Assembly (NCBI RefSeq): GCF_027942865.1
Contig: NC_134507.1
Span: 37,129,711-37,193,710 of the forward strand
Reading direction: 5' to 3'
Length of the DNA stretch: 64,000 nt
Source: Odontesthes bonariensis
Lineage: Eukaryota > Chordata > Actinopteri > Atheriniformes > Atherinopsidae
Shown: in pieces, positions 24,224-35,221 of the stretch
Layout of the letters: each line of letters begins with the position of its first letter
How positions within the stretch are numbered: position 1 is the stretch's first letter
The notes under the pieces: model-generated
What the model was told of the DNA's origin: nothing
Database searches by the model: none
What the model saw: the letters and a program-made list of their open reading frames with translations, nothing else
Translations under genes and position numbers: made by a program

Positions 24224-24740
24224 CTAATCTGACCATGGAGTTGACTTTGGCGGAAAGCTGAAGGTGATTGCTGATAGGCTGTCCCAATCAGTGGTGCCTG
24301 CACCATCCAATCACGTTTGAGAGAGAAACGACAAATTGAGTTTTTTTTTTTTCTGTTTTGTTTTTTTACTCACGGTTAAGGATAAAAATGTAGCGGAGTA
24401 AAGAGTACAATATTTGCCTCTCAAATGTACTTGAGTAAAGTCATGAGTACTCCCCAAAAATGATACTCGAGTACATTAGTACAGATCCCTCAAAATTGTA
24501 CTTAAGTACTGTACTCAAGTAAATGTACTCCGTTACTGTCCGGCTCTGGGAACAGAGTTCTGAAACTATCTGTTTTGGGGGGGTTGTCAGCTTATTAACC
24601 ATAGCAAACAGAGCACGAGTGTTGTTGATGTTCTTATTAATCATTTCAGATAAGTGTTGCTGTCTAGCCCGGAGTAACCCGTGGTTAAAATTACAAAGAC
24701 TTTGTTTGTAGAGGTCATGGTGAATTTGAAGTTTAGTTTT

Positions 24741-25871
24741 TCACCATTTACGCTCTGCTTTCCTGAATTCTGTTTTCAAGGCCTTTACCATCATAGTGTT
24801 CCTCCATGGTGTTCGCTTTCTGCTCAAGATCATCTTATTTTTAACAGATGCAACAGTATCCATGACATTTGAGATTTTCAAGTTAAAGTTATCTAAGAGT
24901 TCATCAACTGTCTCTGCACTCGCAGTTGATGACATAGCTATAACTTCCATAAACTTAGCACTGGTATTCTCATTTATGTACCTTTTTCTAACAGACACAC
25001 GGGTTAACTGACTGTTTGGAGTTAACTGTAAGTCAGAGAACACACAAATGATCAGAGAGCGCCAAGTCCTTGATATCAACAGAAGAAATGTCAACACCTT
25101 TAGAGATAACCAGATCCAGTGTGTGGCCTCGAGTATGTGTGGGCCCATTCACATGTTGAAGGAGGCCAAAAGTGTCAAGTAGAGAGCAGAGTTCTTTGGC
25201 ATTAGTGTCCATGTTATTGTCCATGTGAATGTTAAAATCCCCTGTTATCATAAAAAAGTTATAGTCAGTGCAGATAACAGCAGTTCAGCAAACTCATCAA
25301 AGAAAGTTCCTGGGTATCTTGGTGGTCTATAAATGATTAGGAAGATAACTTTTGGATCCCCCTTTACTAAAAAGCAGAGATATTCAAAAGAGCTAAAATC
25401 ACCAAGTAAAATTTCTTTGCACTGAAAGACTGATTTAAAAATGGTGGCAACTCCCCCGCCCTTCTTACCACTTCGACACTTATTGATAAAACTGAAATTT
25501 GTTGGTGCGGCCTCATTGAGAGTGGTATCACAGCTACATTCAGTCAGCCATGTTTCACTAAGAAATAAAAAGTCTAGATTATAGGTCATGATCATGTCAT
25601 TTACTAAGAGGGATTTGTTGGCTAGTGATCTGATATTGAGTAGGGCTAATCTCGTGGAGACAACAGGTGATACTGGTGTGTTTCGGGGTTGACACACTAT
25701 ATTTAATAGATTGGTAGATTTAACTGAACCTTTTTTATTTCTCACCACTTTGACCACTTTTCTGTTACCTGTCATCACAGGGATTGAAAAGGCTGTCTGA
25801 ACTCCATAGGGCCCTGACTTTATCTGGGGAAGAGCATTCTTGATATCAGTATTACAGCCTGGACCCGGCAC
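24741..25871 (-). pseudogene. L2-type LINE endonuclease domain
   Basis: The order of motifs is LALLNIRSLANKSLLVND, FLFLSETWL (catalytic Glu), GGGVATIFK, IIYRPPRYP, MITGDFNIHMD (GDFN), THTRGHTLDLVI and LALSDHLCV (SDH), all characteristic of the LINE APE endonuclease. A frame change at about 25250 separates the first and second frames, and another at about 25035 the third. Confidence 0.85.
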
Positions 25872-25879
25872 ATATCAGT

Positions 25880-26118
25880 CAGACTCACAGATATGATGAT
25901 TCAGAGGAGGTGGGGGGGCTTGGTCTCCGCCTGTTGGACTGCCGGGGCTGGTGAAGACTCCACTTGTTGGGCTGTTGGGGCTGGTGAAGACTCCTCATCT
26001 TTGGGTGAGGCTGATGACATTGCAGGTTCTTTCTGGATCCGCTGTCCTCCATGGTCATGCATGCATATAGAGGGTGGGACTGCTTTCTTTCTTCGCAGAT
26101 TTTGATTCACTTGGATCC
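25880..26118 (-). pseudogene. L2-type LINE ORF1 C-terminal, serine/proline-rich
   Basis: A frame at 26110-25901 encodes the Ala/Ser/Pro/Glu-rich SSASPKDEESSPAPTAQQVE with an internal repeat (VESSPAPAVQQAE). It lies between the ORF1 body and the endonuclease. The link to ORF1 is inferred from position. Confidence 0.4.
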
Positions 26119-26119
26119 G

Positions 26120-27240
26120 TCCCCCTCACTTTTATGGAGAAAAACATCTCTGCTTTCTTTCTTCGCATTTTGCAATGTGCGAAATAGCGCCTCCCCGGAC
26201 GCGTATGGGCTATGTGGCGAGAAACGGTATTACACTCCTGTATTCAATTGCATCCAGCCAGAACTGGCTTCCCCTTCGATCCGAACCCTCATATTTATAA
26301 AAAAAAACCTCTGCTTTCTTTCTTTGCTTAAGGCAAACCTCATGGGGAAATCAAAAGATAAATTAACATTAGGTTTATTGCATGTCAGTGCATGCTTTGC
26401 AACAACTCACATAAAACCAAACAAAGACAGATATTAATATTCGGTTGTTGAGCTGGGCAGGCTACGTCGTCATCTCGAGCCTGGTTGCCATAGTTACCCA
26501 GAACGCGTATGACAGGCATCAGTGGGACAGCTCCTAGTTCAGGACCCCATAACCTACCAACACGGCATGCATGATGAGGCCAGCTAAACCGAAAGAGCAG
26601 AAAACTATTGCATCCTTTTTTCAAAAAGCATCAACTGTAAGTAAACTGTGCCATACGTTACCCTGAGCTGCAGTGGGAAGATTTGAAAATTCAGTTAGCC
26701 ATGTTCAAGAACAGTACAGTTTCGAAACCACTGCAGATGCTGCACAGATCTTAAAAGCAATGCCCGTTGAAGTTCGTGCCCTTTTTGAGCAAGTTGAGGC
26801 ACTTGTCAGATTGTTAATGGTAGTGCCCGCATCGTCTGCTGAGGCAGAACAAAGTTTCAGTGGCTTGCGGAGGCTTAAAACGTGGTTGCGGTCCACCATG
26901 ACCCAAAAAAGGCTGAATGGAATGGCAGTGTGCCACATCCATCAAGAAAGGCTGGACAATCTGAACAGGAAAGACATTGCCCAACAATATATTCAGGGCA
27001 AGGATCAGAGGAGAGAGGTTTTTGGATCCTTCACTTAATCTGTTTGCATTTGAGGCCATTTATTGAAAACTCATGTCGAGTAATTATTTACAAATTTATT
27101 TGTGTATATATGTAGGCTATGCTGTTTGTGTTTGTAAGGAACAGTAAGAAGTGAGTTTTAATTACATTTTGTGTTTTTTTTTCACTCTGCTCTTTTGGTT
27201 TTCTTAAAGAATCAGTGTGCTTAAAGTCAGTTAATGTTTA
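26120..27240 (+). mobile_element. hAT remnant (ZMYM1-like transposase family)
   Basis: This insert separates two parts of LINE ORF1. Its outer ends are not resolved. The motif CTGCTTTCTTTCTTYGC occurs at 26082, 26152 and 26312, showing local duplications on the left side. Only the first and last transposase exons remain. Confidence 0.6.
26571..27038 (+). pseudogene. hAT transposase remnant, first and last exons
   Basis: The ATG at 26571 opens MMRPAKPKEQKTIASFFQKA, ending at a donor ACT|GTAAGT (26637). The KEQKTIASFF start is typical of ZMYM1-like hAT transposases. After CTGCAG at about 26674 the frame reads VRALFEQVEALVRLLMVVPA then SSAEAEQSFSGLRRLKTWLR, the C-terminal hAT dimerisation domain, and ends at 27038. 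The central catalytic exons are deleted. Confidence 0.75.
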
Positions 27241-27990
27241 AATAAAACAGTTTTTGCACATCTTTGAGCCATCTGTTTAGCATCATCAGTCTGCTGAATC
27301 TCTCATCTCCTTTCCAAACTGTTGGTAGAGGTCCACTGAAAAACACCTCTGTACTTGTGCATCGAACTTAGTTTACCAGGTCCATAAAGTCTTGTTTTAA
27401 TACCTCCGATTGTTGCTTCACAACATCAAGGGCTCCTGTGTGTATGATGAGAGATTTCAGTGTCGGATGCTCAGCAACAATGTCCAGGATCTTCTTTGAG
27501 ATATCAGACACCATGTCGTTACTAAAACAGAGTATTTTGGTGTTTTTCTTGCTGGCAATTTACTCCTGGTTTTGGTGGTGGTCTCAGTCCATCGTTGCTT
27601 ATTCTTTGGTATCGGGGTAGAGACATTCCTGTGTGATAGTGCAGGCCACTCGGAGTCATTGTGGGTCTCCAGGTGTTGGGTTCTGCCTGATAACCGTCTT
27701 CCCACATCTGAGGGAGGCGATTTGTAGTGTTTTGGCTTAGCACCAAAGGAGTTCCAGGGAGGACTGGTTGAATATTTTCCATTTACACCAGGCTCCTGCC
27801 GTGTCTGGGTGGTGCCGGTTAGCTTCCTGTTAGCCTGCTCCCTTTCAGTGTTTTGGGATACTGGCAGAGTAGTTTCATTCCCATATTGTCCATTTATCTC
27901 CACATTCACTTCAAGCCGATTCATTTTTGTTTCCAGTATTGCTATCTTCTGGAGTAGCTTGTGGTAATCGTCAGTGGAAAAGGGAGGCAT
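27240..27990 (-). pseudogene. L2-type LINE ORF1 with esterase-like (SGNH) remnant
   Basis: The ATG at 27990 opens a frame with LLQKIAILETKMNRLEVNV, a likely short coiled coil, then a Ser/Thr/Gln-rich linker. Beyond a frame change near 27550 the minus strand reads KILDIVAEHPTLKSLIIHTG (about 27490-27430) and FFSGPLPTV, then RFSRLMMLNRWLKD (about 27340-27260). These match the SGNH/esterase domain known in ORF1 proteins of CR1/L2 LINEs. The domain's last part is cut by the hAT insert. Confidence 0.7.
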
Positions 27991-28250
27991 CTTGCTGCTA
28001 ATTAGCTTCAGTTAGCTGAGCTCCTCCAAAAGCAGGAAGCTGCAACGGAATTTCCACACGACAGTTTCCAGATGACTTTCTGATAAAAATGGTTAAAAAA
28101 GTCTTGGTTCACTTAAAAGAAAAATAATAAAATTATATCCAAGACTTGTGGAAAGAAGTAAAATGATTTAAAAGCAAATAAAGCAACAAGCAGCAGGAGG
28201 AAGCAGAGACACGTCTGCACTCTTCAGAAGCAGGACAAGTTCCAAAAAGG
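27991..28250 (-). other. LINE 5' leader
   Basis: The sequence upstream of ORF1 lacks long frames and, on the minus strand, starts near GAGTGCAGACGTGTCTCTGC. I take it as the 5' untranslated region of the minus-strand LINE. Confidence 0.5.
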
Positions 28251-30164
28251 GAAACAGGGACTGTTTCTGCATTTGACATAGACTATATCATGCTGACGTT
28301 GATCTGGGGCTGCAGTTTTTCATTTAGCTTCAGACTTGTTGGATTGAAATGTTGATGAGTTTCTGTGGCAGATAGGCTCCAGTCCCCCTGAAACCAGGTA
28401 AAGCAAATGGAAGGATGGAGAGTTTGCTCCATTGAATGTAAAGTTATCCTGAAGATAACGGGCAGGATTTGAACCAGCTGTTGGACCACTGGCAAGTTAT
28501 GGTCTCTGTGAAACTCACCAAGCCACCTTCACACTTGAAGATGTTTCTGGAGTGTTTTTCAATTTGTATTTTTAGTGTTTGGAGCTGAAACTTCACTGAG
28601 TCATAAGTTTTGATCCCAGAACCTCTGAGGTTGAAAACATTCACCAAACAGTCTGAGCTATTCTTCCAGACACTCAGATGTGCTGTCCTGCAGCTCTTCT
28701 CTCTGGACTTTGACCTATAAAATACAGAAACACATCACCTTACATTCATGATTTCTGACCTTTTCCTGTTATTGAACTCAGTTAGGAACCTTTCTGTGCA
28801 GAAAAACTGTTCCACTGAACCCTTTGCTCTGATTTCTGCACAGGCAGCAGTTCCATAATGAATCAGTCGGGGTGTTGAAAGGAATGTTTACATGACATCC
28901 AACACAGAACCGTCTCCATTCACCTCAACAGTGAATATCATCTTCCCCTGTCCACACCAGCTCTGTGAAGAATGTTAGCTGCAGTTCTTCATTCACCATC
29001 CCGTCTTCTGTGTCACTCAGAACAGCAAATGAAGAAGTAAAGGAAGTAAATCAGATCTTCTATGTGTCCAATGAGTGTGATCCTGACCATATCCAAACCA
29101 GTCAAACTTCTGCTTAGTTCAGGTTCAGTTGAAGGTTTAGTCAGTGGTGTTATTTATTTAGTCATTTACAAATCCTCTGAAAAGCAGATCATAAAGCAAC
29201 TGAAGTTTGGTGGATTAAAGCCTGCTCTTTAAAGCACAGAGCAACGCCACCTCCCATAGCCAACCCTGTCACTGGCTCTAAAGGAGAGGAGCCTGTTAGC
29301 GGAGGGCCCTGCTCAGAGTCCTGCTTTAGTGAACTACAGCAACCAAGTAAACCTGCAAGACTTCTGTTGGGATCAGACTGATCTATGAGGGCTTCAAGAT
29401 TCAATAAAGAGAAACATGCAGCTGAACCTAAATAAAACTTGAACAGAGAACTTACAGGAGAGGTTTTTAATGCTTTTATGCATCAATCTTTACTTCATTG
29501 GCTCCCTCCATGGGATTCAAATTTGGAACATTTTTCTAATAAAAGAAAAAAATGTCAAGGCTCAGAAAGCACCTTTATCATTGTTTTACTGTGTAATATG
29601 TAGGATCCATAAACTCATTTATCACCAGCTCTATCAGCATGGAGAGAATCCCCTTTTCTCCCAAAAGATCCCAGGTGCTGCTCCTGAGGTGTTTCTGTAA
29701 GTTTATCACACCAGCTGGTGAAATGATATGAGTCCCTCTACAGTTGTTGTAGATATCAGCTGAGATTCAAACTAAAAGACACATTTTGTGTCTGAAACTG
29801 TGAGAGACTGTTCAAGTGGGACTGAAAGCAGATTCAGAGGGTTGTGATGTATGTTTTTCCACCCAAATGATCTGATAACTGTCAGAGATGCAGCAGTGCT
29901 ATGAAATCCACTTTAGAAGCTGCAGTTATTGGACACAATGAGAGCTGACCATCTCTGTGGCTCAGAGGAAAACTGAGCAACAATGTATTTTAGATAACTT
30001 ATATATTATTTATATATTTATATATATATTTATATAACTTACAAATGAGGATATAACGATGCAGCTAACAATAAGCATCAGCCAGGCTCTGTCAGAGGTG
30101 ACAGTGTAGAAACAGAGTGCAGGCATAGAGGGAAGTACAGGTTAAATGGGAGATTACATTTCTA
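28251..30164. other. No recognised gene
   Basis: Only short frames are seen. An AT-rich microsatellite (TATTTATATA units) lies at about 29997-30042. Confidence 0.5.
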
Positions 30165-30237
30165 CACCTGAACAGGGACTTGAACCCTGGACCCTCAGAT
30201 TAAAAGTCTGATGCTCTACCAGCTGAGCTATCCAGGC
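30165..30237 (-). tRNA. tRNA-Lys (TTT)
   Basis: The minus strand folds as a 73-nt tRNA: acceptor GCCTGGA/TTCAGGT (two G-U pairs), D arm GCTCAGCTGGTAGAGC, anticodon arm TCAGACTTTTAATCTGA with anticodon TTT, and T arm CAGGGTTCAAGTCCCTG. The body matches the vertebrate tRNA-Lys(TTT) gene closely. No T-run terminator follows within about 40 bases, so activity is uncertain. Confidence 0.9.
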
Positions 30238-30649
30238 CCTATGAAAGCTTGTCTGAGTGACAGCTGACATCTGAAACACTTCCTGAGTCCAAAGCTGTGA
30301 CGCTGTTTTCTGAACAAATGCCTGGTTGATGTGAACTTGTGTTGCAGCCACTGAGCATAAAGAAGAAGGCCTTCATGGAGGGAAACAGGGAGTTAAGGAG
30401 GAGTGTGAAGAAAAAAGGAAGAGAGCAAGTCGGTGGGAAACTATCTGCAGCAGAACAGTGTGAGGGCTGTGTGGTCAGGAATGGAAAAGCTCACAGGCTT
30501 TGGGATAATGTGGGATCAGACAGATGGAAGAGTTCAGACAAACTCAGCATGCTGCTGCCTCCTGCTACAGACCTCACATCCTCCATGTACCTACAGCTTC
30601 CCTGTCACACCTCAGCACATCTACATGAAACTATCACATCTATAGGAAA

Positions 30650-30860
30650 ATAAACTATGGCCTCATCTGGAATACAAACAAAAGAGATGATTGTGGATTT
30701 TAGGAGGAGCAGCAGTCAGCTGAACACCGTCTCCATCCTCGGTGAAGAGGTGGTTGAGGATTACAGATACCTGAGGGTTCACCTGGACAGCAGACTGGAC
30801 TGGAAATGCAACACTGAGGCTGTCTACAAGATGGGACATTCAGTAAACTATTCCTATAAC
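30650..30860 (+). pseudogene. Rex1-like RT fragment
   Basis: The frame reads TKEMIVDFRRSSSQLNTVSI then VEDYRYLRVHLDSRLDWKC, matching the Rex1-like copy at about 1030-1200 and cut at both ends. Confidence 0.75.
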
Positions 30861-30879
30861 TGTATATATGCTAACTGAG

Positions 30880-32222
30880 CTGGCATGGGTTGGTGCACTA
30901 AACACATGTTACAGAGTTTAATATTTCTGCATCTTTTAGTAAAAACAGGAAAGAATGAGTGTATATTTCCAGCCAAATTCCCCATAAAGCTGCTCTCATC
31001 CACATATTTTTCTGTTTCTTCTGTCAGACGGCTAAACTGAAAATCAGCCCATTAAGACTACGGGTCAACTCGTGGTCACTTAAAGCATGTCCAGACTGTC
31101 GCTCTGCTCTAATAAAATCCTGATTTTGTAACCGCAGCCTCATGTGAGAAAATCCCCCTTCAGGTGACTTAAAGACAACATGTTGGCAGCGATTTCAGCT
31201 GCACTTACATGCAGCGTGATGTCCCACAGAGAAAGTTAGAGGCAGCAGAATGTCAGGAAGGTTTTCTGCACAGTCTATCCCGTGCATGTACGCTGGGACA
31301 ACATGGTGGTCCAGTTAAATGGACGAGTACACCTGGAACTGAAGCTGGACTTACCTGTGCATGCAAGCGTTCTGAATGTCCATGATCAAGATAAAAATAT
31401 GTAACATACAGAACAAAAAGCATCCATCTCCAGCTGAAAACATGAAACCTGCATCCTACAAATAAAATGTTCCACTGGGGTGACCCACCCAAGTTGGTTA
31501 TTAGGAGGAAATTTCATAAATATCCTCAAAAGCAGTTTTTCTCAGTGTGCAGACTTCAGCTTTTTGTTTTAAGTTTTGAAAAAGAAAATAGACTCAAATG
31601 TAACCTCTCTTCTATGCATATTCAGAACTTATTTAAATCTCTTCCAGAAAAACTCTTGTTTTGATCGTTTTCTTTAAAATAAAGATTTTTAAAAAGCTAA
31701 TTGACCATGTGCTCTGTTTTACATATAACACCAGTTATAGAGGTAAACATGCAAAGTTAACATATTGACAGGTTTCAAATATATGTTTCAGTGGCGGCCG
31801 TGCTTTGGCTCACTGGGCCTTCAGTGCGGGTTTACCGTTCAGAGTCGCTATTTAAATCCGTCCTGAGTGCCCACATGGATCTGGATCTCACTAACCGTGC
31901 TGTATGCCAATAAACACAGAGAGACAGCTGCTAGAAGACTTTGTTCTGCAGGTTTCCTTCTGATTTATTTATTTTTAAACACATATTCAGCAGCAGGATG
32001 TTTATTCATCAATTAGCCTACTAATAATGAACTATGAGAGGCATTTCACGTGTTGAGAGCGACTTCCATTGTTATTGTTATTATTATCACGTATATCAGC
32101 AGTTCAGAATATTTGATCATTTATATTTATAATTTAATATTTATACATGTAAATAAAATACATAATACTCACAAGAGTTCCTGATTATTATCTATTTATT
32201 GACATAACACTGAGATGCTCCA
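30880..32222. other. No recognised gene; left flank of the duplicated block
   Basis: The 23-bp motif starting TAAGACTACGGGTCAACTCG at about 31046 is shared with 60211, just left of gene A'. The rest has no counterpart there and no recognised feature. Confidence 0.5.
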
Positions 32223-32428
32223 CATGTTAGTCCATTGTTGCCAGTTAACTGCAGCCTTGCACCTTTCAGCAGCAGCTGTTACCGCTGAGCAATCAGTTCC
32301 CTCTGCACTGAGGATGATATGAAAGCAGCTCCTGCAGCTTCAGGTTAGTGTCACAGGGCTCTGAACTTTGTGTTAGTGCAGTTTGGCAGGAGCAGGTCCC
32401 AGGCAAGCTTTAATTATATTGCAGCAGA

Positions 32429-33162
32429 ATGAGGTGAGTAACTTCTAGTCTATCCCAGTGCTTCTAAGTGGTGGCACTGAACCTCTGCTGCCTTAAATGT
32501 CTGAGGCAAGCAGAACCTCATTTGGTCGCAGCATTACACTATGAATATGCAGTTAAGCTCAACAGGACTGGGCATGTTAAGGGGAGGTGGTGGTTGGACC
32601 CCACTGGTCTCTAAATGTACTCAGAACTTCATATGAGATGTCCCTGTTTCTGCAGGGTTTTGTGGATTTCTTGTGTGCTGATTGGAAGCATCGCCTGCAT
32701 TCCTGCACAAAGCGGTAAGCTGATCCCAATCAAAGCTCAGCAACTAAAAGCAGTTTAAATTGACTCGGGGTGTAAATGGAAAGCTGATCTTAATTCTCTG
32801 TTTCCTCACCCATGTATTCAGTTTATGGACAAGATCTATCTAAGCCAACATATCAGAAACAAACTGGAGCCAGTGGTTCTGGAGCTCAGCAGCAAGGTGC
32901 TCAGGGAGGTCAGTCTGGAGCTCCTGGCAGCAATTACCAGTCTGAAGATGGGAGCTGGAGCCTTTCATCTGACACCAGCGGCGAGGACGAGCCAGTCTTC
33001 ACTCCTGTGACCGACAAGGATCAAGTCTACGCTTACAAATCTCGGTCCCGGTACAACAAGAAGCGTGTGCTGTTCAGCCAGTTCCGCTACACCCCAACAG
33101 AATCTGAGCCAGACCACGGCAAAACCTCTCAGCACACGGTTCAAGTTCAGAGCGGCTTCTGA
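32429..33162 (+). CDS. Secreted cysteine-free Q/G/S-rich protein, gene A
   Basis: Coding exons are 32429-32433 (ATGAG|GTGAGT), 32656-32714 (CTGCAG|GG ... AGCG|GTAAGC) and 32822-33162 (TATTCAG|TT ...), joined in phases 2 and 1 to give 134 residues. The start MRVLWISCVLIGSIAC is a clear signal peptide. The mature part, from about VYGQDLSKPT, is Gln/Gly/Ser-rich (SGAQQQGAQGGQSGAPG), then acidic (SSDTSGEDEP), then basic and Tyr-rich (VYAYKSRSRYNKKRVLF), and has no cysteine. A 73-bp 3'UTR intron (33174-33246) precedes AATAAA at 33286. The protein should be exported and intrinsically disordered. I do not recognise the family; genes B, C and A' share its architecture. Function unknown. Confidence 0.85.
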
Positions 33163-33285
33163 GGATCTTTCTGGTGAGGCTCATTTTACTCTGCATGTGT
33201 GCTCTCTGTAGCTGCTGGTAGGTGACTGACTTTCTTTGTCTTGCAGATCTGCATATTCTAGAGGCATCACTGCTGCTACCGCTTG

Positions 33286-33291
33286 AATAAA
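33286..33291 (+). terminator. Polyadenylation signal of gene A
   Basis: AATAAA lies about 40 bp into the final untranslated exon; the same position in the duplicate is 61301-61306. Confidence 0.85.
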
Positions 33292-33432
33292 TGGCTTTAA
33301 CTTGAATACCTTGTTGCACCATCAAATGGCTCCTAGCTGTCTCTGGGTCATCCAGTTGTGGGTTGGAGGGGATAGTTGAGGGCCTGACAGGTTGACATGA
33401 CTTAATCCTATAAATAAGGTGTTGGCATTAAC

Positions 33433-33735
33433 TTAAGGACAGTTTCTGCTCAAAGGTGAGCTTGTGAAGGTCTTGACGGCTTCAGCTTGGAATGTATTCC
33501 CAACTAAAAATGGCTGAAAAGCCAACTGCAGCTCTCTGACAGCAGTGGGTAAAGGTGTGGCCTTGAGCTCTATCAGAAGATTCCACTGCTGCATATTGTG
33601 CTGGGGGGGGAAACCTTTCCACTCTGTAGCAGTCCTCACCCTACAGCTCTGGGTAAGGGCAGACCCATCAGATGCTGGGGCCATGTGAGACCTGGACAGT
33701 AGTTTCTGCAAGTCCATGACCGAGGATGGCTTCAT
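33433..33735 (-). other. 100-codon antisense ORF kept in both duplicate blocks
   Basis: An ATG-initiated minus frame (starting MKPSSVMDLQKLLSR) has an equally long counterpart at 61448-61750 with a handful of substitutions. No domain is recognised. The duplication is young, so retention of the frame is weak evidence of coding. Confidence 0.25.
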
Positions 33736-33978
33736 AACATCTTCTGTGGTTGCAAAGGTCTTGTACTCTGAATAATTGTAATGAAGCTTGTGCTACACAA
33801 ATCAAAAGATGTGGCAGCAACTTTTAGTGAAGTGGCTTGGCAACAAAATTTAAAGGCTCAATGTTGTCACTTACTCACTACCTGGAAGTAAGTTTGATCA
33901 GGTGGTGGGGCAAACATCTATTTTGTTCTACATTTGGATGCAAGAAGGCGAGCCAGGTGTTGGAATATATTCAGTAAA

Positions 33979-34314
33979 AGGTGGGGTATGAGATCTTGGA
34001 AAAACGGTTCCTGCAAGCTATATTTTTGAAAATACACAACCTTGCCTCTCCCTTCAGCCCACGCCTTCAAAACACATGAACGTGAGGGGGGCTGACGGTT
34101 GATTGGCATGTCAGAATCCAATAGAAGTAACTCTCATCATTACTCCTATTGGTCGGACATTTCCTCTTGCTACACCCTCTACAATGGACTAAAATATATA
34201 TATATATATTTTTTTTTCCCAAACATTCTATTTTAGTGGGTGCAATGGGGTCGTGAGGTGGTTTTCAGACAATATGATTAAAAAATGCTCCAGAAAACAT
34301 CTCATACCCCACCT
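33979..34314. mobile_element. MITE with AAGGTGGGGTATGAGAT termini
   Basis: Inverted ends AAGGTGGGGTATGAGAT enclose about 336 bp with no coding capacity. Its right half, inverted, is homologous to the MITE at 39261-39803 (CTGGAGCATTTTTT and CCCATTGCA motifs), so the two belong to one family in opposite orientation. The expected TTAA target is preserved on the right side only. Confidence 0.75.
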
Positions 34315-34318
34315 TAAG

Positions 34319-35221
34319 TCGTGAGCTGTACAACCACACAGTGGACTGTGCACAAAAGCGTCACTATCCTGTCTGGAACATGAACAAACATGTCTGATTA
34401 ATACTGGGCATAATGCAACATCAAATGTTCCATCTATATGTGAGAATCAGATGTCTTACCTGGTCGTCCCTACAGCAAGGACACTGCCTGTGGGGACCAC
34501 TTGCACATAGTCGACATATAATTAAAAGAAAAACTTCTGTGGACTTGTTTCCACACTTTAAGTCACTCACATTGTTAACCTGCAGGTTGCAGTTTAAATA
34601 TGAACATGATAAAGTCTGGTCTTTGTTGGATTTTATGAAAGTAATTCTGAGGACAGATGATGTGAACTACTGTAACAAATGTTAGTGTTCAGAATTAAAA
34701 CAACCTGGGAATTTAAATATTCTCATTTTCATAAATAAATATGAAGTTCAGGTGTGACAGTCAACATTTTACAGTAAAAAAGACTTTCTCAGAAACTTAG
34801 ACCCATATTAAAAAAGAGCATTATTCAAATAGACGCATTTTCCCTTTAAATGAGTTAAAAATGTAGCTTTAACTTCAGTGTATTTTCAGTACAGTTCCAC
34901 CTCACTGATGGCTGCTAAAGCCTCCACAGTACAAAGAACAGAAAACAGTCGCCTACAGACTATAAAGTGCTCAAATGTCACATTTCCCATGTTGGAAGTT
35001 TGCTGTGTCACAGGGAGTCTGTGGGAGTCTGTGGTTGTTCTCACAAGGCAACAAGTTTTCAGGAGGAATGATGGAAATCCACAGAAATCGTCAAGACAAA
35101 TTTGAGAAACACTTCCAGATATGAACAAAATGATGGCACAAGGTGCTTTAAACATTTAACCTCCTTTATGTCCTGTTTAATCAAGTTCATCTGAAATAAA
35201 TCTAAGATCTCCTCCATATCT
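34319..35221. other. No recognised gene
   Basis: Short frames only; no repeat family recognised. Confidence 0.5.

Larger units (their letters stand above)
22023..24548. mobile_element. hAT transposon (outer of a nested pair)
   Basis: The right terminus, inverted, reads CAGAGCCGGACAGTAACGGA and the left CAGGCGGACAGAGTACACAG, both followed by TTTACTTGAGTA-like subterminal repeats typical of fish hATs. The 8-bp repeat GGAACAGA lies at 22015-22022 and 24549-24556. It retains only an N-terminal transposase exon and hosts a second hAT at 22815-23883. Confidence 0.93.
18739..28250 (-). mobile_element. Near full-length L2-type LINE, split by nested inserts
   Basis: Pieces of one minus-strand element occur in order. 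The 5' leader is at about 28250-27991; ORF1 at 27990-27240 and 26118-25880; endonuclease at 25871-24741; the linker at 24644-24549; RT N-terminus at 22006-21352; RT C-terminus at 19680-18920; and the 3' end at 18739, with a TTTATTTATATAGCGCATTT tail. Inserts are a Harbinger (19683-21348), an hAT (22023-24548) containing another hAT, and an hAT remnant (about 26120-27240). The RT lacks its catalytic block. It is a different family from the LINE at the window edges. Confidence 0.85.
32223..33922 (+). repeat. Duplicated 1.7-kb block, copy 1
   Basis: From TGTTAGTCCATTGTTGCCAG the sequence matches 60240-61934 in the same orientation at roughly 96-97% by eye. It includes all exons and introns of gene A, its polyadenylation signal and about 600 bp downstream. 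Confidence 0.95.

Noticed and set aside
28444-28520. tRNA-like B-box (GGTTCAAATCC on the minus strand)
   Set aside because: No acceptor or anticodon stems can be formed around it.
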